A stretch of DNA of 64,000 nucleotides from Gemmatimonadaceae bacterium (GTDB lineage: Bacteria > Gemmatimonadota > Gemmatimonadetes > Gemmatimonadales > Gemmatimonadaceae): positions 62,001 through 126,000 of the forward strand of contig JADZDM010000020.1 in assembly GCA_020851035.1 (NCBI GenBank). The letters are read 5' to 3'. The notes below the pieces were generated by a model, which was given only the letters and a program-made list of their open reading frames with translations, had not been told where the DNA came from and did no database searches. The position numbers and the translations under genes are program-made. Shown here piece by piece: positions 42,995 to 53,873 of the stretch. Within the stretch, counting starts at the first letter, position 1. Every line of letters begins with the position of its first letter.

Positions 42995-43000
42995 CCCGGC

Positions 43001-44068
43001 TCAAGACGGTTCGAGTGCCACGGCAGCCGGCTTCCGCGCACTGACCAGCCTCCGGAGCACCGGGCCGAGCGGCTCCTCCACCAGTCGATGGATCGCAACG
43101 GCCGTGGTGACGGCGAACACGACGATCACCGCGAGTGCGATCGATGGTGCGACCCCGCGCTCCACCATCGCCTGGTACAGCACGAAGCCGGCGTTCTGGT
43201 GGATCAGGTACAGGGGATAGGTCAGCTCACCGGGGATGGTCGCCCAGCGTGTCTTCCCGATCGTGATCCGCCCCGTCCCCACCAGCAGGAACACACCGAC
43301 CAGCACGACGACGATCGCACCATGCACGACCGGGTCCGGTGCGAAGCCGTTCCAGTCGTCTCCCATGCGACGCGCCTTCGCCACCGAGTGCCAGGCGCCG
43401 AGCGGCACCGCGGCCATCAGCAGCCCCACGCGCGCCGCGGTCCAGCCGCGCGAATGCGCGAGGAAGGTCACCGCGCCGATGGTGAAGAGCGGGGCGTAGT
43501 TCGCCACCAGCCAGCGTTCCACCGGGTACATCGGACGGATGGCATCGGCCAGCGACACCAGCAACCAGCCTGCCAGCAGCCATTCGCTGCGCTCCAGCAG
43601 CTTCGTGCGGATCGCGAGCCAGACCATCAGGTAGAACTGGAGCTCCACCGCCAGCGACCAGTACGCACCGTCGACGTATTCCGCGCCGACATACTGCGGG
43701 ATCAGCGTCAGGTTCCAGAGCCAGTCGACCCACGTCACCGCGAATCGCGGATCCCCACGCCACGTCGTCAGCAGCCACGTGATGGTGGCAGCCACCCAGA
43801 GCGCAGGATAGAGCCGTGCGACCCGTGAGGCCACGAACGCACGCGGGGTGCGCCCGATCGCCGACATGAAGATCACGTACCCGCTCACCATGAAGAACAG
43901 GTCCACACCGAGGAACCCGTAGCGCGCGACGGGCTCCAGGCTCCGCAGCGGCACGTCCGTGATCCAGTCCGACCGCGGCCCGCGCGACAGGTAGTGGAAG
44001 ACCAGCACCGAGAATGCCGCGATGCCACGGAGCAGGTCGATGCCGTAGGTGCGCTGCGGTGGGTTCAT
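43001..44068 (-). CDS. Acyltransferase-3 (OafA-like) membrane O-acyltransferase
   Basis: A 355-residue inner-membrane protein with about ten helices. The family start motif GIDLLRGIAAFSVLVFHY contains the active-site His, and FFMVSGYVIF, SRVARLYPALW and WSLAVELQFYL follow in the usual order. Such enzymes add acetyl or similar groups to surface glycans; lying at the edge of the polysaccharide region, O-acetylation of the glycan is likely. It converges on the MutY-like gene with a 6-bp gap. No extra SGNH domain. Confidence 0.88.
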   Translation of the reverse strand: MNPPQRTYGIDLLRGIAAFSVLVFHYLSRGPRSDWITDVPLRSLEPVARYGFLGVDLFFMVSGYVIFMSAIGRTPRAFVASRVARLYPALWVAATITWLLTTWRGDPRFAVTWVDWLWNLTLIPQYVGAEYVDGAYWSLAVELQFYLMVWLAIRTKLLERSEWLLAGWLLVSLADAIRPMYPVERWLVANYAPLFTIGAVTFLAHSRGWTAARVGLLMAAVPLGAWHSVAKARRMGDDWNGFAPDPVVHGAIVVVLVGVFLLVGTGRITIGKTRWATIPGELTYPLYLIHQNAGFVLYQAMVERGVAPSIALAVIVVFAVTTAVAIHRLVEEPLGPVLRRLVSARKPAAVALEPS

Positions 44069-44160
44069 CGCGTGGACGTGTGGCGCGGGACGGCAGTGGC
44101 GTCAGGCAGTGGGCCGGCCCGGCATGGTGGAGGCGCGTGCATGGGGGGGGCGGCCGCGGA

Positions 44161-44352
44161 CTGGCCCATGAATCCTAGTGGATTGGAAATGAAGTTGGGA
44201 TAGCATGAAGGGTGTCGTGGCACCCCACCCGCCAAGGCGGAAACCGCAGCAATACCAGCGGTATTGCGAGGATTTCCAACGTCGGCGGGTGGGGTGTCAC
44301 GGCGACCGACTGCACCCCGAACTTCGTTTCCAGTCCACCAGGGGCTGGCCCA
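44161..44352. repeat. Three-tier palindromic element with flanking 8-bp direct repeats
   Basis: This fills most of the 319-bp gap between the acyltransferase (minus strand) and the rmlB stop. Three inverted pairs share one centre (44258): outer 44174-44196 with 44320-44342 (20 of 23), middle 44217-44233 with 44284-44300 (16 of 17), inner 44249-44256 with 44260-44267 (8 of 8, AGC loop), plus a 5-bp GGAAA/TTTCC pair. Three of the four mismatches are G-U pairs in RNA. CTGGCCCA stands directly at both edges (44161-44168 and 44345-44352) like a target duplication. No protein is encoded. A mobile (MITE-like) or structured RNA element is inferred. Confidence 0.8.
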
Positions 44353-44387
44353 CGCGGCGCAAGCGTGACGCTCGCCGGATGCCGCGA

Positions 44388-45506
44388 TCAGCTCTGTACG
44401 ATCCCCATGTCCACCCACGCCCGGTAGCTGCCGTCCATCACCCGGCGCCACCAGGGCTCGTTGGCGAGGAACCATGCCACCGTCTCGCGGATGCCCTCCT
44501 CGAAGGTGCAGGATGGCACGAATCCCAGTTCCGACGCGATCTTGCGCGCGTCGATGGCGTAGCGGCGGTCGTGGCCGGGCCGGTCGGCCACGAACGTGAC
44601 CAGGCTCGACGAGGGCACACCGGACGCCGCAGGGCAGGAGGAGAACCGCCCCCGCAGCGCCGCATCGGCCGCCATCCGTTCGTCCACCAGCGCGCAGACC
44701 AGCCGCACGATGTCGATGTTCGCCCACTCGTTGTGTCCCCCGACGTTGTACACCTCGCCGACGCGCCCGCCATCCAGCACCGCCCGGATCGCGCGCGCAT
44801 GGTCGAGCACGTACAGCCAGTCGCGGACGTTCCGGCCGTCACCGTACACCGGCAGCGGGCGGCCATCGAGGATGTTCACGATCACCAGCGGGATCAGCTT
44901 CTCGGGAAAGTGGTACGGCCCGTAGTTGTTCGAGCAGTTGGTGGTGGTGACGGGCAGCCCGTAGGTGTGGTGGTACGCCCGCACGAGGTGGTCAGACGCG
45001 GCCTTGCTCGCCGAATAGGGCGAGTTGGGTGCGTATGGGGTCGCCTCGTGGAACGGGGGATCGTCGGGGCCCAGCGACCCGTACACCTCGTCGGTCGAGA
45101 CGTGATGGAACCGCACGTCGCCGGTGACGGCGCGCTCCTGCAGCCAGACGGCGCGCGCCGCCTTCAGCAGCTCGTGCGTGCCGGTCACGTTCGTCGCGAT
45201 GAACGCGTCCGGCCCCGCGATGGAGCGGTCGACGTGCGACTCCGCGGCGAAGTGCACCACCGTGTCGAGCTGGTGCTCGCGCAGCAGGCCGGCGGCGAGG
45301 CCGGCCGTGCCGATGTCGCCGTGCACGAACACCAGGCGCGGGTCGGCACGCAGGTCGTCCAGGCTCGCGAGGTTGCCGGCGTACGTCAGCGCATCGAGCA
45401 CCACCACCGTGCCGTCGCGTGTGGCCGACAGCCAGTGACGCACGAAGTTCGAGCCGATGAAGCCGGCGCCGCCGGTGACCAGCAGCCTACGCGTGGGAGA
45501 GCTCAT
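44388..45506 (-). CDS. rfbB: dTDP-glucose 4,6-dehydratase RmlB
   Basis: Second enzyme of dTDP-L-rhamnose synthesis; converts dTDP-glucose to the 4-keto-6-deoxy sugar with bound NAD. The 372-residue SDR protein has [15 protein letters not shown] (near 10-24), DALTYAGNL, the catalytic HVSTDEVYG and YSASKAASD, and [18 protein letters not shown] 45506 lies 20 bp inside the rmlD end, so both are coupled. Gene order on the transcript is rmlA-rmlC-rmlD-rmlB. Confidence 0.95.
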   Translation of the reverse strand: MSSPTRRLLVTGGAGFIGSNFVRHWLSATRDGTVVVLDALTYAGNLASLDDLRADPRLVFVHGDIGTAGLAAGLLREHQLDTVVHFAAESHVDRSIAGPDAFIATNVTGTHELLKAARAVWLQERAVTGDVRFHHVSTDEVYGSLGPDDPPFHEATPYAPNSPYSASKAASDHLVRAYHHTYGLPVTTTNCSNNYGPYHFPEKLIPLVIVNILDGRPLPVYGDGRNVRDWLYVLDHARAIRAVLDGGRVGEVYNVGGHNEWANIDIVRLVCALVDERMAADAALRGRFSSCPAASGVPSSSLVTFVADRPGHDRRYAIDARKIASELGFVPSCTFEEGIRETVAWFLANEPWWRRVMDGSYRAWVDMGIVQS

Positions 45507-46362
45507 CGAGCATGGTGCGAAGGTTCGTGCGCCAGTGCTGCGGCGCCCGATGCAGCGCAGCCGTGGTCGCGGTGGTGTCCAGCACACTGTACGCCGGTCG
45601 TGCCGCCGGCGTCGGGTAGTCGGCGGTGGCGATCGGCCGCACCGGCACGGCGTGGCGGAGCAGCCCGCGCACCAGCGCCTCCTCCTGCACCGCCACCGCG
45701 AGGTCGTACCAGCTCGCGACGCCGGCGTCGGTCCAGTGCAGCACGCCGGCAAGCGATGGCACCGCGGCCGCGGCCCATATCGTGACCGCGAGCTCGCGCG
45801 CCCAGGTGGGAGTGCCCACCTGGTCCGACACGACGCGCACCACGTCGCGCCCGGCCATCAGGCGCAGCATGGTCTTCACGAAGTTCGCGCCATGCGCGGA
45901 ATGCAGCCATGCGGTGCGGATCACCAGCGCCTGCCCACCCAGTGCACCGAGCACGGCAAGCTCCCCGTCGCGCTTCGTCTGCCCGTACACCGAGGCCGGC
46001 GCCGGCAGGTCCGACGGTCGCCACGGCCCCGCGGCCGCGCCACTGAACACGTAGTCGGTGGACACCTGGATCATGCGCGCGCCATGATGCGCCGCCGCCC
46101 GGGCCAGCAATCGCGCCGCGCCGGCATTCACGGCAGCCGCCAGCTCCGGCTCAGCCTCGGCACGGTCCACGGCCGTGAACGCCGCGGCATTGATCACCAG
46201 CGACGGACGGCAGGCGCCGACGCACGCCTCGACCGCATCGGCATCGGTCACGTCCAGCTCCGCGATGTCCACCGCCACGAGGCGCACGCCCTCCGGCACC
46301 GTGCGGCACAGCTCCGCGCCGAGCTGGCCTGCGGCGCCGGTGACCAGCACCGGGCCGGTCAC
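45487..46362 (-). CDS. rfbD: dTDP-4-dehydrorhamnose reductase RmlD
   Basis: Last step to dTDP-L-rhamnose, NAD(P)H-dependent. The 291-residue SDR protein starts with [16 protein letters not shown] and has [20 protein letters not shown] and the YGQTKRDGE catalytic Tyr-Lys. GTG 46362 overlaps the rmlC stop as GTGA. Typical length. Confidence 0.94.
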   Translation of the reverse strand: MTGPVLVTGAAGQLGAELCRTVPEGVRLVAVDIAELDVTDADAVEACVGACRPSLVINAAAFTAVDRAEAEPELAAAVNAGAARLLARAAAHHGARMIQVSTDYVFSGAAAGPWRPSDLPAPASVYGQTKRDGELAVLGALGGQALVIRTAWLHSAHGANFVKTMLRLMAGRDVVRVVSDQVGTPTWARELAVTIWAAAAVPSLAGVLHWTDAGVASWYDLAVAVQEEALVRGLLRHAVPVRPIATADYPTPAARPAYSVLDTTATTAALHRAPQHWRTNLRTMLDELSHA

Positions 46363-46907
46363 GGCAGCGTCTCGAGTTCGGCGAGCCGAACGCCCATCAG
46401 GTCCTTCGCGGAGAGGATCGGGGCCATGCCGGGCGGGAGGGGCCAGTCGATGCCCAGCGCCGGGTCGTTCCACAGCAGCGTGCGTTCGCTGGTCTGGTCG
46501 TAGCGGTCCGTCACCTTGTACTGCAGGTCAGCCGTCTCCGAGAGCACCAGGTAGCCATGGGCGTACCCCGCCGGGATCCAGAGCTGCCGATGGTCCTCTC
46601 CGGAAAGCTCGAGGCCGAGCGACTGCCCGAAGGTGGGCGACGACCGCCGCACGTCCACCACGACATCCCAGATGCGGCCGCTGCTGCACCGCACCAGCTT
46701 GCCCTGCGTGTGCCGGAGCTGGAAGTGCAGGCCGCGGATCGTGCCGCGCAGCGACCGGCTCTGGTTGTCCTGCACGAACCCCGTGTCCGCCACCTGCAAC
46801 CGGAAGGCCTCGTCGTTCCAGCTGGCGAGGAAGAACCCGCGTGCGTCGGCGAACACCCTCGGTTCCAGCACGCAGACTCCGGGGAGCGCCAGACGCGTGA
46901 CCTTCAC
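46359..46907 (-). CDS. rfbC: dTDP-4-dehydrorhamnose 3,5-epimerase RmlC
   Basis: A 182-residue cupin-like epimerase, third step of the rhamnose pathway. Diagnostic segments are [30 protein letters not shown], and [15 protein letters not shown] with the active-site His, followed by the substrate-lining [12 protein letters not shown] 46907 overlaps the rmlA stop as GTGA. Confidence 0.95.
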   Translation of the reverse strand: MKVTRLALPGVCVLEPRVFADARGFFLASWNDEAFRLQVADTGFVQDNQSRSLRGTIRGLHFQLRHTQGKLVRCSSGRIWDVVVDVRRSSPTFGQSLGLELSGEDHRQLWIPAGYAHGYLVLSETADLQYKVTDRYDQTSERTLLWNDPALGIDWPLPPGMAPILSAKDLMGVRLAELETLP

Positions 46908-47824
46908 CTGCCGCGCGCCTCGTCGAGCATGGCGACGAGGTACTGCCCGTACTGCGTCTTCCGGAGCGGCTCGGCCAGCCGCAGCACCTGGTCATCGTCG
47001 ATCCACCCGAGTCGCCACGCGATCTCCTCGGGGCAGGCGATCTTCAGTCCCTGGCGCTGCTCGATGGTCTGGATGAACTGGCCAGCCTGCAGCAGCGATT
47101 CGTGCGATCCGGTGTCGAGCCACGCGGTGCCGCGGCCAAGGAGCTGCACGTTCAGGGCGCCCATCGCCAGGTAGGCGCGGTTCACGTCCGTGATCTCGAG
47201 CTCCCCGCGCGCCGACGGCCGGATGCCGGCCGCGATGTCGCAGACCTGCCGGTCGTAGAAGTAGAGGCCCGTGACGGCATAGTTCGAGCGTGGCTTCGCC
47301 GGCTTCTCCTCGATGCCCACGGCCCGCCCGTCGGCGTCGAACTCCACCACCCCGTACGCCGACGCATCGCTCACGCGGTAGCCGAAGACCGTCGCGCCGC
47401 TCGGCACCGCACTGGCCCGCTTCAGGGCCTGCGGCAGGTCCTGCCCGTAGAAGATGTTGTCGCCGAGCACGAGGCAGCTCGGCCGGTCGTCGACGAACTC
47501 GCGGCCGATGAGGAAGGCCTGCGCGAGGCCGTCGGGGGATGGCTGCACCGCATAGCGCAGCGACATGCCCCACTGCGACCCGTCGCCGAGCAGGCGCTGG
47601 AAGAACACCTGCTCGTGCGGGGTCGTGATCAGCAGCACGTCCCGCACCTGCGCCAGCATCAGCGTGGAGAGCGGGTAGTAGATCATCGGCTTGTCGTACA
47701 CCGGCAGGAGCTGCTTGCTGACGCCCTGCGTGATCGGGTACAGCCGCGTCCCCGAGCCGCCGGCGAGCACGATGCCGCACCGCGCGCCGCCGGCGATCGT
47801 GCCGGTCGTGCCGTCCGTCGTCAT
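46904..47824 (-). CDS. rfbA: Glucose-1-phosphate thymidylyltransferase RmlA
   Basis: First step: makes dTDP-glucose from glucose-1-phosphate and dTTP. The 306-residue protein has the nucleotide-binding [44 protein letters not shown] and [23 protein letters not shown] 47824 is chosen; GTG 47833 would add three residues. It follows the citrate synthase stop by 60 bp on the same strand, so some readthrough from gltA is possible. Confidence 0.95.
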   Translation of the reverse strand: MTTDGTTGTIAGGARCGIVLAGGSGTRLYPITQGVSKQLLPVYDKPMIYYPLSTLMLAQVRDVLLITTPHEQVFFQRLLGDGSQWGMSLRYAVQPSPDGLAQAFLIGREFVDDRPSCLVLGDNIFYGQDLPQALKRASAVPSGATVFGYRVSDASAYGVVEFDADGRAVGIEEKPAKPRSNYAVTGLYFYDRQVCDIAAGIRPSARGELEITDVNRAYLAMGALNVQLLGRGTAWLDTGSHESLLQAGQFIQTIEQRQGLKIACPEEIAWRLGWIDDDQVLRLAEPLRKTQYGQYLVAMLDEARGR

Positions 47825-47884
47825 CGCGCACACCGGCGCATGGTCATCCCGGCCGCCGCGCGGCCCGCTGTCGGTGTCACCGGG

Positions 47885-49246
<1,362 letters not shown>

Positions 49247-49380
49247 CCCGCGGTCTCCGCTCTGGAAGGTGGTGCTGTGCCCGGGCAGGTCCCGGCGCCT
49301 GACGGCCTGCACGCGCCGGCCCTGGCAGACACCGGGCCGAACGCACGCCGCGCGCGTGCTCCGGCCAAAACTAACGAGGA

Positions 49381-49395
49381 GTCCCGGTTCGGGAC
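49381..49395 (-). terminator. Small hairpin between GT-C gene and gltA
   Basis: GTCCCG-GTT-CGGGAC, a 6-bp stem; on the minus strand it is followed by TCCTCGTTAGTTTT. It may end the glycan transcript before the gltA promoter. Confidence 0.4.
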
Positions 49396-49447
49396 GTGCG
49401 CCGCCCAGCCGACGCCCCGCGCACGCGCCGACCCGACCGCCGCCGCG

Positions 49448-51094
49448 TCACGGCGCGCGCCAGACTCGCTCGCCCTGCACGGTGAACACCACCGAGTCAC
49501 CCGCGAGCGGGAGGAACACGCTGCGGAGCATGGCCGGACTCGGATCCGGCCGCTGGCGGAAGCTCCAGCCATCGCGCGGGCCGCTGTCGGTGCGCACCAG
49601 CGACTCCCCCACGAAGATCCGGCCGCCGCCGGCGCGTGACTTCGCGACCGCGGCCGCGACGATCTCCTGCCATCGCGCCGGCTCGAGGTTCACGACGCTG
49701 GACACGTTGATCACCCTCGGCAGGCCGACGTCGTGCGGCGCATAGATCTGCGACTTCCGGTTGCCGAACAGCAGCACGAGGTCCGCCGGACGCGTGTGTG
49801 CATGGAGCGCCGCCAGCCAGGTCCGGCGGAACGAGTCCGCCGCGAGCAGCGGCCTGAGGTTCCCCAGCACATTGGTCGCCACGATGAGGCCGGTGGCAGC
49901 GACACCGGCCACCACGATCCGTGAGCCACCGGTCCGCCGGCCCCACGACTGGAGCGCCACCGCCAGCAGCAGCACCTGCAGCGGCAGCGACGGGAAATAC
50001 CGCTCCAGGTCCGTGCCCTGCCACGACAGCGCGAAGCCGAGGTTGATCCCGATCCCGAGGACGGCAGCGAGCAGGATGTTCCGATGCGCCGTCGCGAGCG
50101 TCTTCCACCCCTTCCAGAGCACCAGCGCGAGCGCGGCGACACTCCCGTAGGCCAGCACGAGCACGCCGAGCCACACCGTGGCCGGGAAAGCCACGTCGCC
50201 GTTCATCCAGAGCCGGAGTCGCTGCGGAAAATCGCTCAGCGACGCCAGCGACTGCGGCACGCCCACGATCACGCGGAAGACCTGGCTCGGCCCGAACGCC
50301 GTGGCAATCCCGTGGCTCGAGGAGCGGATCCACCCCAGCAGGTCCACCGTGGCCGGCGTCGGCGTCTGGTAGCGGGCCAGTCCGATGGCGGCGGCGCCCG
50401 AGTGCAACACCGCCAGCGGCCCGACCAGGAAGACCAGGAACGCCACGGTGAAGATCGCGGTCTTCACGAGGCGCGACCGGCTCAACAGGCCCGGCGCCCC
50501 GTCATGCAACAGCACGACCACCCAGACCGCGGGGGCGGCGATCACCTGCACGCCCCATGCGGCAGCCGAGAGCGCCGCGAAGCTGGCCGAGAGGGCAACG
50601 CGACCGAGGTCCTCGCCACCCGTCACCGCGCCCCCGTCGCGCGGCACCGCGAAGGACAGCGCGAGGATCAGCAGCAGCACGCTCAGCGAATAGCTGCAGC
50701 CCGAGTATGCATAGGTCCAGAAGCCGTTCGACACCAGGAACACGGCAGCGGCAGCGGTCGCCGCGGCGGGTTCCACATACTGCCGCAGCAGCCGGTGCAT
50801 CGCAGCCACCGACGCCACGCTCATCAGCAGCGACAGGCCCTGGAGGACCCACAGGGTGTCGGACGCGGTCCCGTCCAGGCCGGCGATGCCGGCGATGACC
50901 GCGCCGATCGGCCGCCAGAGCAGGTGCCCCGGCTCGACCAGGACGCCGGCGTGGATGTCGATCGCGTAGCTGATGCCGTCGCCGTACCAGACCCCCTCGC
51001 TGAGCAGGTACGCCACCGCGGCACAGACACCGAGCAGCAGCGCGGTGATCGAGTCGCGCCGCGTCCACGGGGTGATCGCACTAGAGGTCTGCAT
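49448..51094 (-). CDS. Multi-spanning GT-C-like glycosyltransferase/membrane protein
   Basis: A 548-residue integral membrane protein with about ten to twelve helices and a soluble C-terminal part (about 430-548). An early acidic site between the first helices (VWYGDGISYAIDIH) resembles the Asp/Glu-bearing first loop of GT-C enzymes, which use polyprenyl-phosphate sugars. I do not recognise a closer family. Because it follows a gtrB-like and a gtrA-like gene with a 14-bp overlap, the best fit is the third, sugar-transferring member of a Gtr module. The GT-C reading is inference from topology and neighbours. Confidence 0.6.
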   Translation of the reverse strand: MQTSSAITPWTRRDSITALLLGVCAAVAYLLSEGVWYGDGISYAIDIHAGVLVEPGHLLWRPIGAVIAGIAGLDGTASDTLWVLQGLSLLMSVASVAAMHRLLRQYVEPAAATAAAAVFLVSNGFWTYAYSGCSYSLSVLLLILALSFAVPRDGGAVTGGEDLGRVALSASFAALSAAAWGVQVIAAPAVWVVVLLHDGAPGLLSRSRLVKTAIFTVAFLVFLVGPLAVLHSGAAAIGLARYQTPTPATVDLLGWIRSSSHGIATAFGPSQVFRVIVGVPQSLASLSDFPQRLRLWMNGDVAFPATVWLGVLVLAYGSVAALALVLWKGWKTLATAHRNILLAAVLGIGINLGFALSWQGTDLERYFPSLPLQVLLLAVALQSWGRRTGGSRIVVAGVAATGLIVATNVLGNLRPLLAADSFRRTWLAALHAHTRPADLVLLFGNRKSQIYAPHDVGLPRVINVSSVVNLEPARWQEIVAAAVAKSRAGGGRIFVGESLVRTDSGPRDGWSFRQRPDPSPAMLRSVFLPLAGDSVVFTVQGERVWRAP

Positions 51095-51497
51095 GGGCCT
51101 CGTTCTTGTCAGCGGAGAAGACCAGGCGGCTCGAGAGCAGGAAGTTGACGCCCAGTCCTGCGATGGAGCCCACGCCCACCGCCGTCACCGGCGCGAGCCC
51201 CTGCGTGCCGATGCGCGCGATGACCAGCGAGTAGGCCCCGAAGTTCACGGCGGCACCGACGCTGTTCGCCGCCAGGAACCCCGCGAACTCGCGCAGCGGC
51301 GGCCTGGCAGAGCGGAAGTTGAGGGTGCGGTTGAGGAACCAGGTGGTCGTGACCGCAGCGCAGAACGACGCCACCCGCGCCAGGTACGGATTCACGCCGG
51401 CGCCGCGCACCAGCGCGAACACGATCGAGGCATCGACCACGAACCCGACCACGCCGATGCCGGCGAACCAGAGGAACTGCCGCACGCGCACGGGCAT
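51081..51497 (-). CDS. GtrA-like flippase
   Basis: A 138-residue four-helix membrane protein of the GtrA family, which flips polyprenyl-phosphate-linked sugars to the periplasm. Family signs are FLWFAGIGVVGFVVDASIVFAL, FLNRTLNFRSA after helix two, FLAANSVGAAVNF, and VNFLLSSRLVFS at the end. It begins 7 bp after the gtrB-like stop and overlaps the GT-C-like gene. Confidence 0.88.
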   Translation of the reverse strand: MPVRVRQFLWFAGIGVVGFVVDASIVFALVRGAGVNPYLARVASFCAAVTTTWFLNRTLNFRSARPPLREFAGFLAANSVGAAVNFGAYSLVIARIGTQGLAPVTAVGVGSIAGLGVNFLLSSRLVFSADKNEAHADL

Positions 51498-51504
51498 GGC
51501 GCGG

Positions 51505-52443
51505 CTATCGCCCGGTGATGCGGATCGACTGCGCGAGGTAGTGCAGCCGCTTCATCTCATTGCGGGCACGGGTCACCGTCGACAGCACGAGGCCGCACAC
51601 GAGGCTCAGTGCCGCCACCACCGTCAGGCCCACCACCAGCACCGCCGTCGGCAGGCGCGGCACGGTGTGCGTGTCGAGGTAGGTGAGCACGATCGGCGTC
51701 GCCAGCACCAGCGACAGCGCCACCAGCACGCCGGCCACGATGCCGAAGAACTGCATCGGGAGTTCGTCCTTCACCAGCAGGCCGATGGTGCGGAGGATGC
51801 GGAACCCGTCGCGGTAGGTCGAGAGCTTGCTCACGCTCCCGGGCGGCCGCTCGTTGTACGGCGTGCGCCGCTCCGCGATCGGGCAGCGCAGCTGCAGCGC
51901 GTGCACGGTGAGCTCCGTCTCGATCTCGAAGCCGGCCGACAGCGCAGGGAAGCTCTTCACGAACCGGCGCGACATCACGCGGTAGCCGGAGAGCATGTCC
52001 TGCGACCGGTTGCCGAAGATGTAGGACACCAGGCTGGTGAGCATCCAGTTGCCGAAGCGGTGCCCGCGGCGGTAGGCGGCCTCGCCGGTCTCGTCGCGGA
52101 TCGCACTGACCATGTCGACCGACTCGGAGAGCAGCACCTCGATCAGGGCCGGCGCCGCCGAGGCGTCATAGGTGTCGTCACCGTCGACCATGATGTAGAC
52201 GTCGGCCTCGACATCGGCGAACATCCGCCGCACCACGTTCCCCTTCCCCTTCTGCGGCTCGTAGCGCACCACCGCGCCATGCTCGCGCGCCACGCGCGAG
52301 GTGCCGTCGGTCGAGCAGTTGTCGTAGACGAACACCGTGGCGGCCGGCAGCGCGGCACGGAACGCATCGATCGTGCGCCCGATCGCCACTTCCTCGTTGT
52401 GGCAGGGAATGACGACCGCGACGGTGGGATTCAGGTCAGGCAT
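51505..52443 (-). CDS. GtrB-like polyprenyl-phosphate glycosyltransferase (GT2)
   Basis: A 312-residue GT2 enzyme related to dolichol-phosphate mannose synthase. The nucleotide-sugar site VAVVIPCHNEEVAIGRTI and the metal motif MVDGDDTYDAS (DxD type) are clear, with QDMLSGYRVMSRR as acceptor helix; two C-terminal helices (FFGIVAGVLVALSLVLATPIVL in part; AVLVVGLTVVAALSLVCG) anchor it. It would charge a polyprenyl phosphate with one sugar for GtrA to flip. ATG 52443 starts the module after a 212-bp gap. Confidence 0.85.
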   Translation of the reverse strand: MPDLNPTVAVVIPCHNEEVAIGRTIDAFRAALPAATVFVYDNCSTDGTSRVAREHGAVVRYEPQKGKGNVVRRMFADVEADVYIMVDGDDTYDASAAPALIEVLLSESVDMVSAIRDETGEAAYRRGHRFGNWMLTSLVSYIFGNRSQDMLSGYRVMSRRFVKSFPALSAGFEIETELTVHALQLRCPIAERRTPYNERPPGSVSKLSTYRDGFRILRTIGLLVKDELPMQFFGIVAGVLVALSLVLATPIVLTYLDTHTVPRLPTAVLVVGLTVVAALSLVCGLVLSTVTRARNEMKRLHYLAQSIRITGR

Positions 52444-52601
52444 GGCTGGTTGGGAAACGGATCGCACAACGGACTGCCGTGCGGCACCCGCGGACCGGGG
52501 CAACACCATGCCTCGCGCACCAGTGCGCCGCATGGCGACGCACCCCGGACGTCAGGAGGGACATGCCGGGACGGGAAAAGTACCAGAAACGACGCATCAT
52601 C

Positions 52602-52622
52602 GCACCCGACGGTCACGGGTGC
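52602..52622 (-). terminator. Hairpin after the GT4 gene
   Basis: A 7-bp stem (52602-52608 with 52616-52622), loop of 7, 34 bp beyond the GT4 stop; on the minus strand a T-containing tail follows (GATGATGCGTCGTTTCTGG). A TACTTTT stretch just after could be the -10 for the gtrB-like gene. The remaining bases of this 212-bp gap show nothing more. Confidence 0.45.
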
Positions 52623-52655
52623 CACGCAACGGACCAGCAACGCGACAGCAGGCCA

Positions 52656-53864
52656 TCATCGCGCCGCACCGAGCCAGTCGGCATACGTGCGCACCATCTC
52701 GCGCCCGATCTGCACCCAGTCGTACCGCTCGGACGCCAGCGTCCGGACCGCCGCCGACATGCGGCGGCGGGCCGCCGGGTCCGAGGCGAGCCGCTCGACC
52801 TGCGCCACCCACTCGGCCGGCGTCGCCGCGTCGGCCAGGAGCACCGTCTCGCCGTCGGTGACGTCGATGCCTTCGGCGCCGATCACCGTGGAGATCACCG
52901 GTGTGCCGATCGCCATCGACTCGAGGATCTTGAGGCGCGTGCCGCCACCGGTCCGCAGCGGCACGATCGAGGCCAGCGCGCCGTCGTAGTACGGGCGCAC
53001 ATCCGGCACCGTCCCGGTGACCGTCACGCCGGGCACCGACGCCAGCGCGCGCACCGCCTCGGTCGGGTTGGCCCCGACGATCGAGAGGCGCGCCGCCGGG
53101 AACCGCGCCCGCATCGCCGGCCAGGTCGTGGTCACGAAATGCTGCGCCGCATCGACGTTCGGGAAGTAGTCCATGGAGCCGACGAAGACGAGATGCACGT
53201 CACCCGGCACGTGCGCACCACGCGGCGTGAACGCCGCGCAGTCCACGCCGTTCTCCGCCACCGCGATGCGCGCGCGCGGCGCCAGCGCCGCCAGCTGCTC
53301 CTGCTCGCGGCGGCTGCACACCACGTGCCCGAAGCCGGAGTGCAGGATCTCGCGCTCGGTCCGCGCCAGCTTGCGCGCGGTCATCCGCGCGTACCAGCGG
53401 CGACCGGCCGACGGCGTCGTCTCCGCGAAGCGCGCCATCGCCTCGGACTCGATGTTGTGCCAGTTGAAGATCACCCGGCCACCGCCGATGCGCTGCGCCA
53501 GCTGCGCGAAGTGCAGCATGTGGATGCTGTCGGCATGGATCACGTCGAACCGCACCTGCGCGGCGACGCGGCGCACCGCATCGTCCATCGCGGCGCTCGC
53601 ATAGTTCAGCAGCGGGAAGGCCGTCCGGCCGACGGCACCGCGCAGCAGCCGCACCGGGCTGTACGTCGGCGGCTTGGGGATCCCCTCGAGCGCCGCACAG
53701 AACGGCAGGTCCGCCGCCGTCTGCGCGGGGCCGTCCGGCGCGGCGAAGTACAGGTACGTCAGCGCGCTGCCCGCGCCGAGCGCCTTCGCCAGGTGGTAGT
53801 CGCGCAGCTTGGCGCCGCTCTGCGTGGGCCAGCACTGGCGCGGCGAGAGGTACAGGACGTTCAT
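52656..53864 (-). CDS. Glycosyltransferase family 4 (GT-B fold)
   Basis: A 402-residue cytoplasmic GT-B enzyme. N-terminal acceptor domain (NVLYLSPRQCWPTQSGAKLRD in part; VIFNWHNIESEAMARFAE) and C-terminal donor domain with VAENGVDCAAF, HLVFVGSMDYFPNVDA, and the E-x7-E motif in GTRLKILESMAIGTPVISTVIG (part). The layout resembles the GT4 proteins of exopolysaccharide loci that open with a Leu/Ser-Pro start. Donor and acceptor are unknown. It is the last gene of the 57584-52656 block. Confidence 0.88.
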   Translation of the reverse strand: MNVLYLSPRQCWPTQSGAKLRDYHLAKALGAGSALTYLYFAAPDGPAQTAADLPFCAALEGIPKPPTYSPVRLLRGAVGRTAFPLLNYASAAMDDAVRRVAAQVRFDVIHADSIHMLHFAQLAQRIGGGRVIFNWHNIESEAMARFAETTPSAGRRWYARMTARKLARTEREILHSGFGHVVCSRREQEQLAALAPRARIAVAENGVDCAAFTPRGAHVPGDVHLVFVGSMDYFPNVDAAQHFVTTTWPAMRARFPAARLSIVGANPTEAVRALASVPGVTVTGTVPDVRPYYDGALASIVPLRTGGGTRLKILESMAIGTPVISTVIGAEGIDVTDGETVLLADAATPAEWVAQVERLASDPAARRRMSAAVRTLASERYDWVQIGREMVRTYADWLGAAR

Positions 53865-53873
53865 CGGCTTCGG

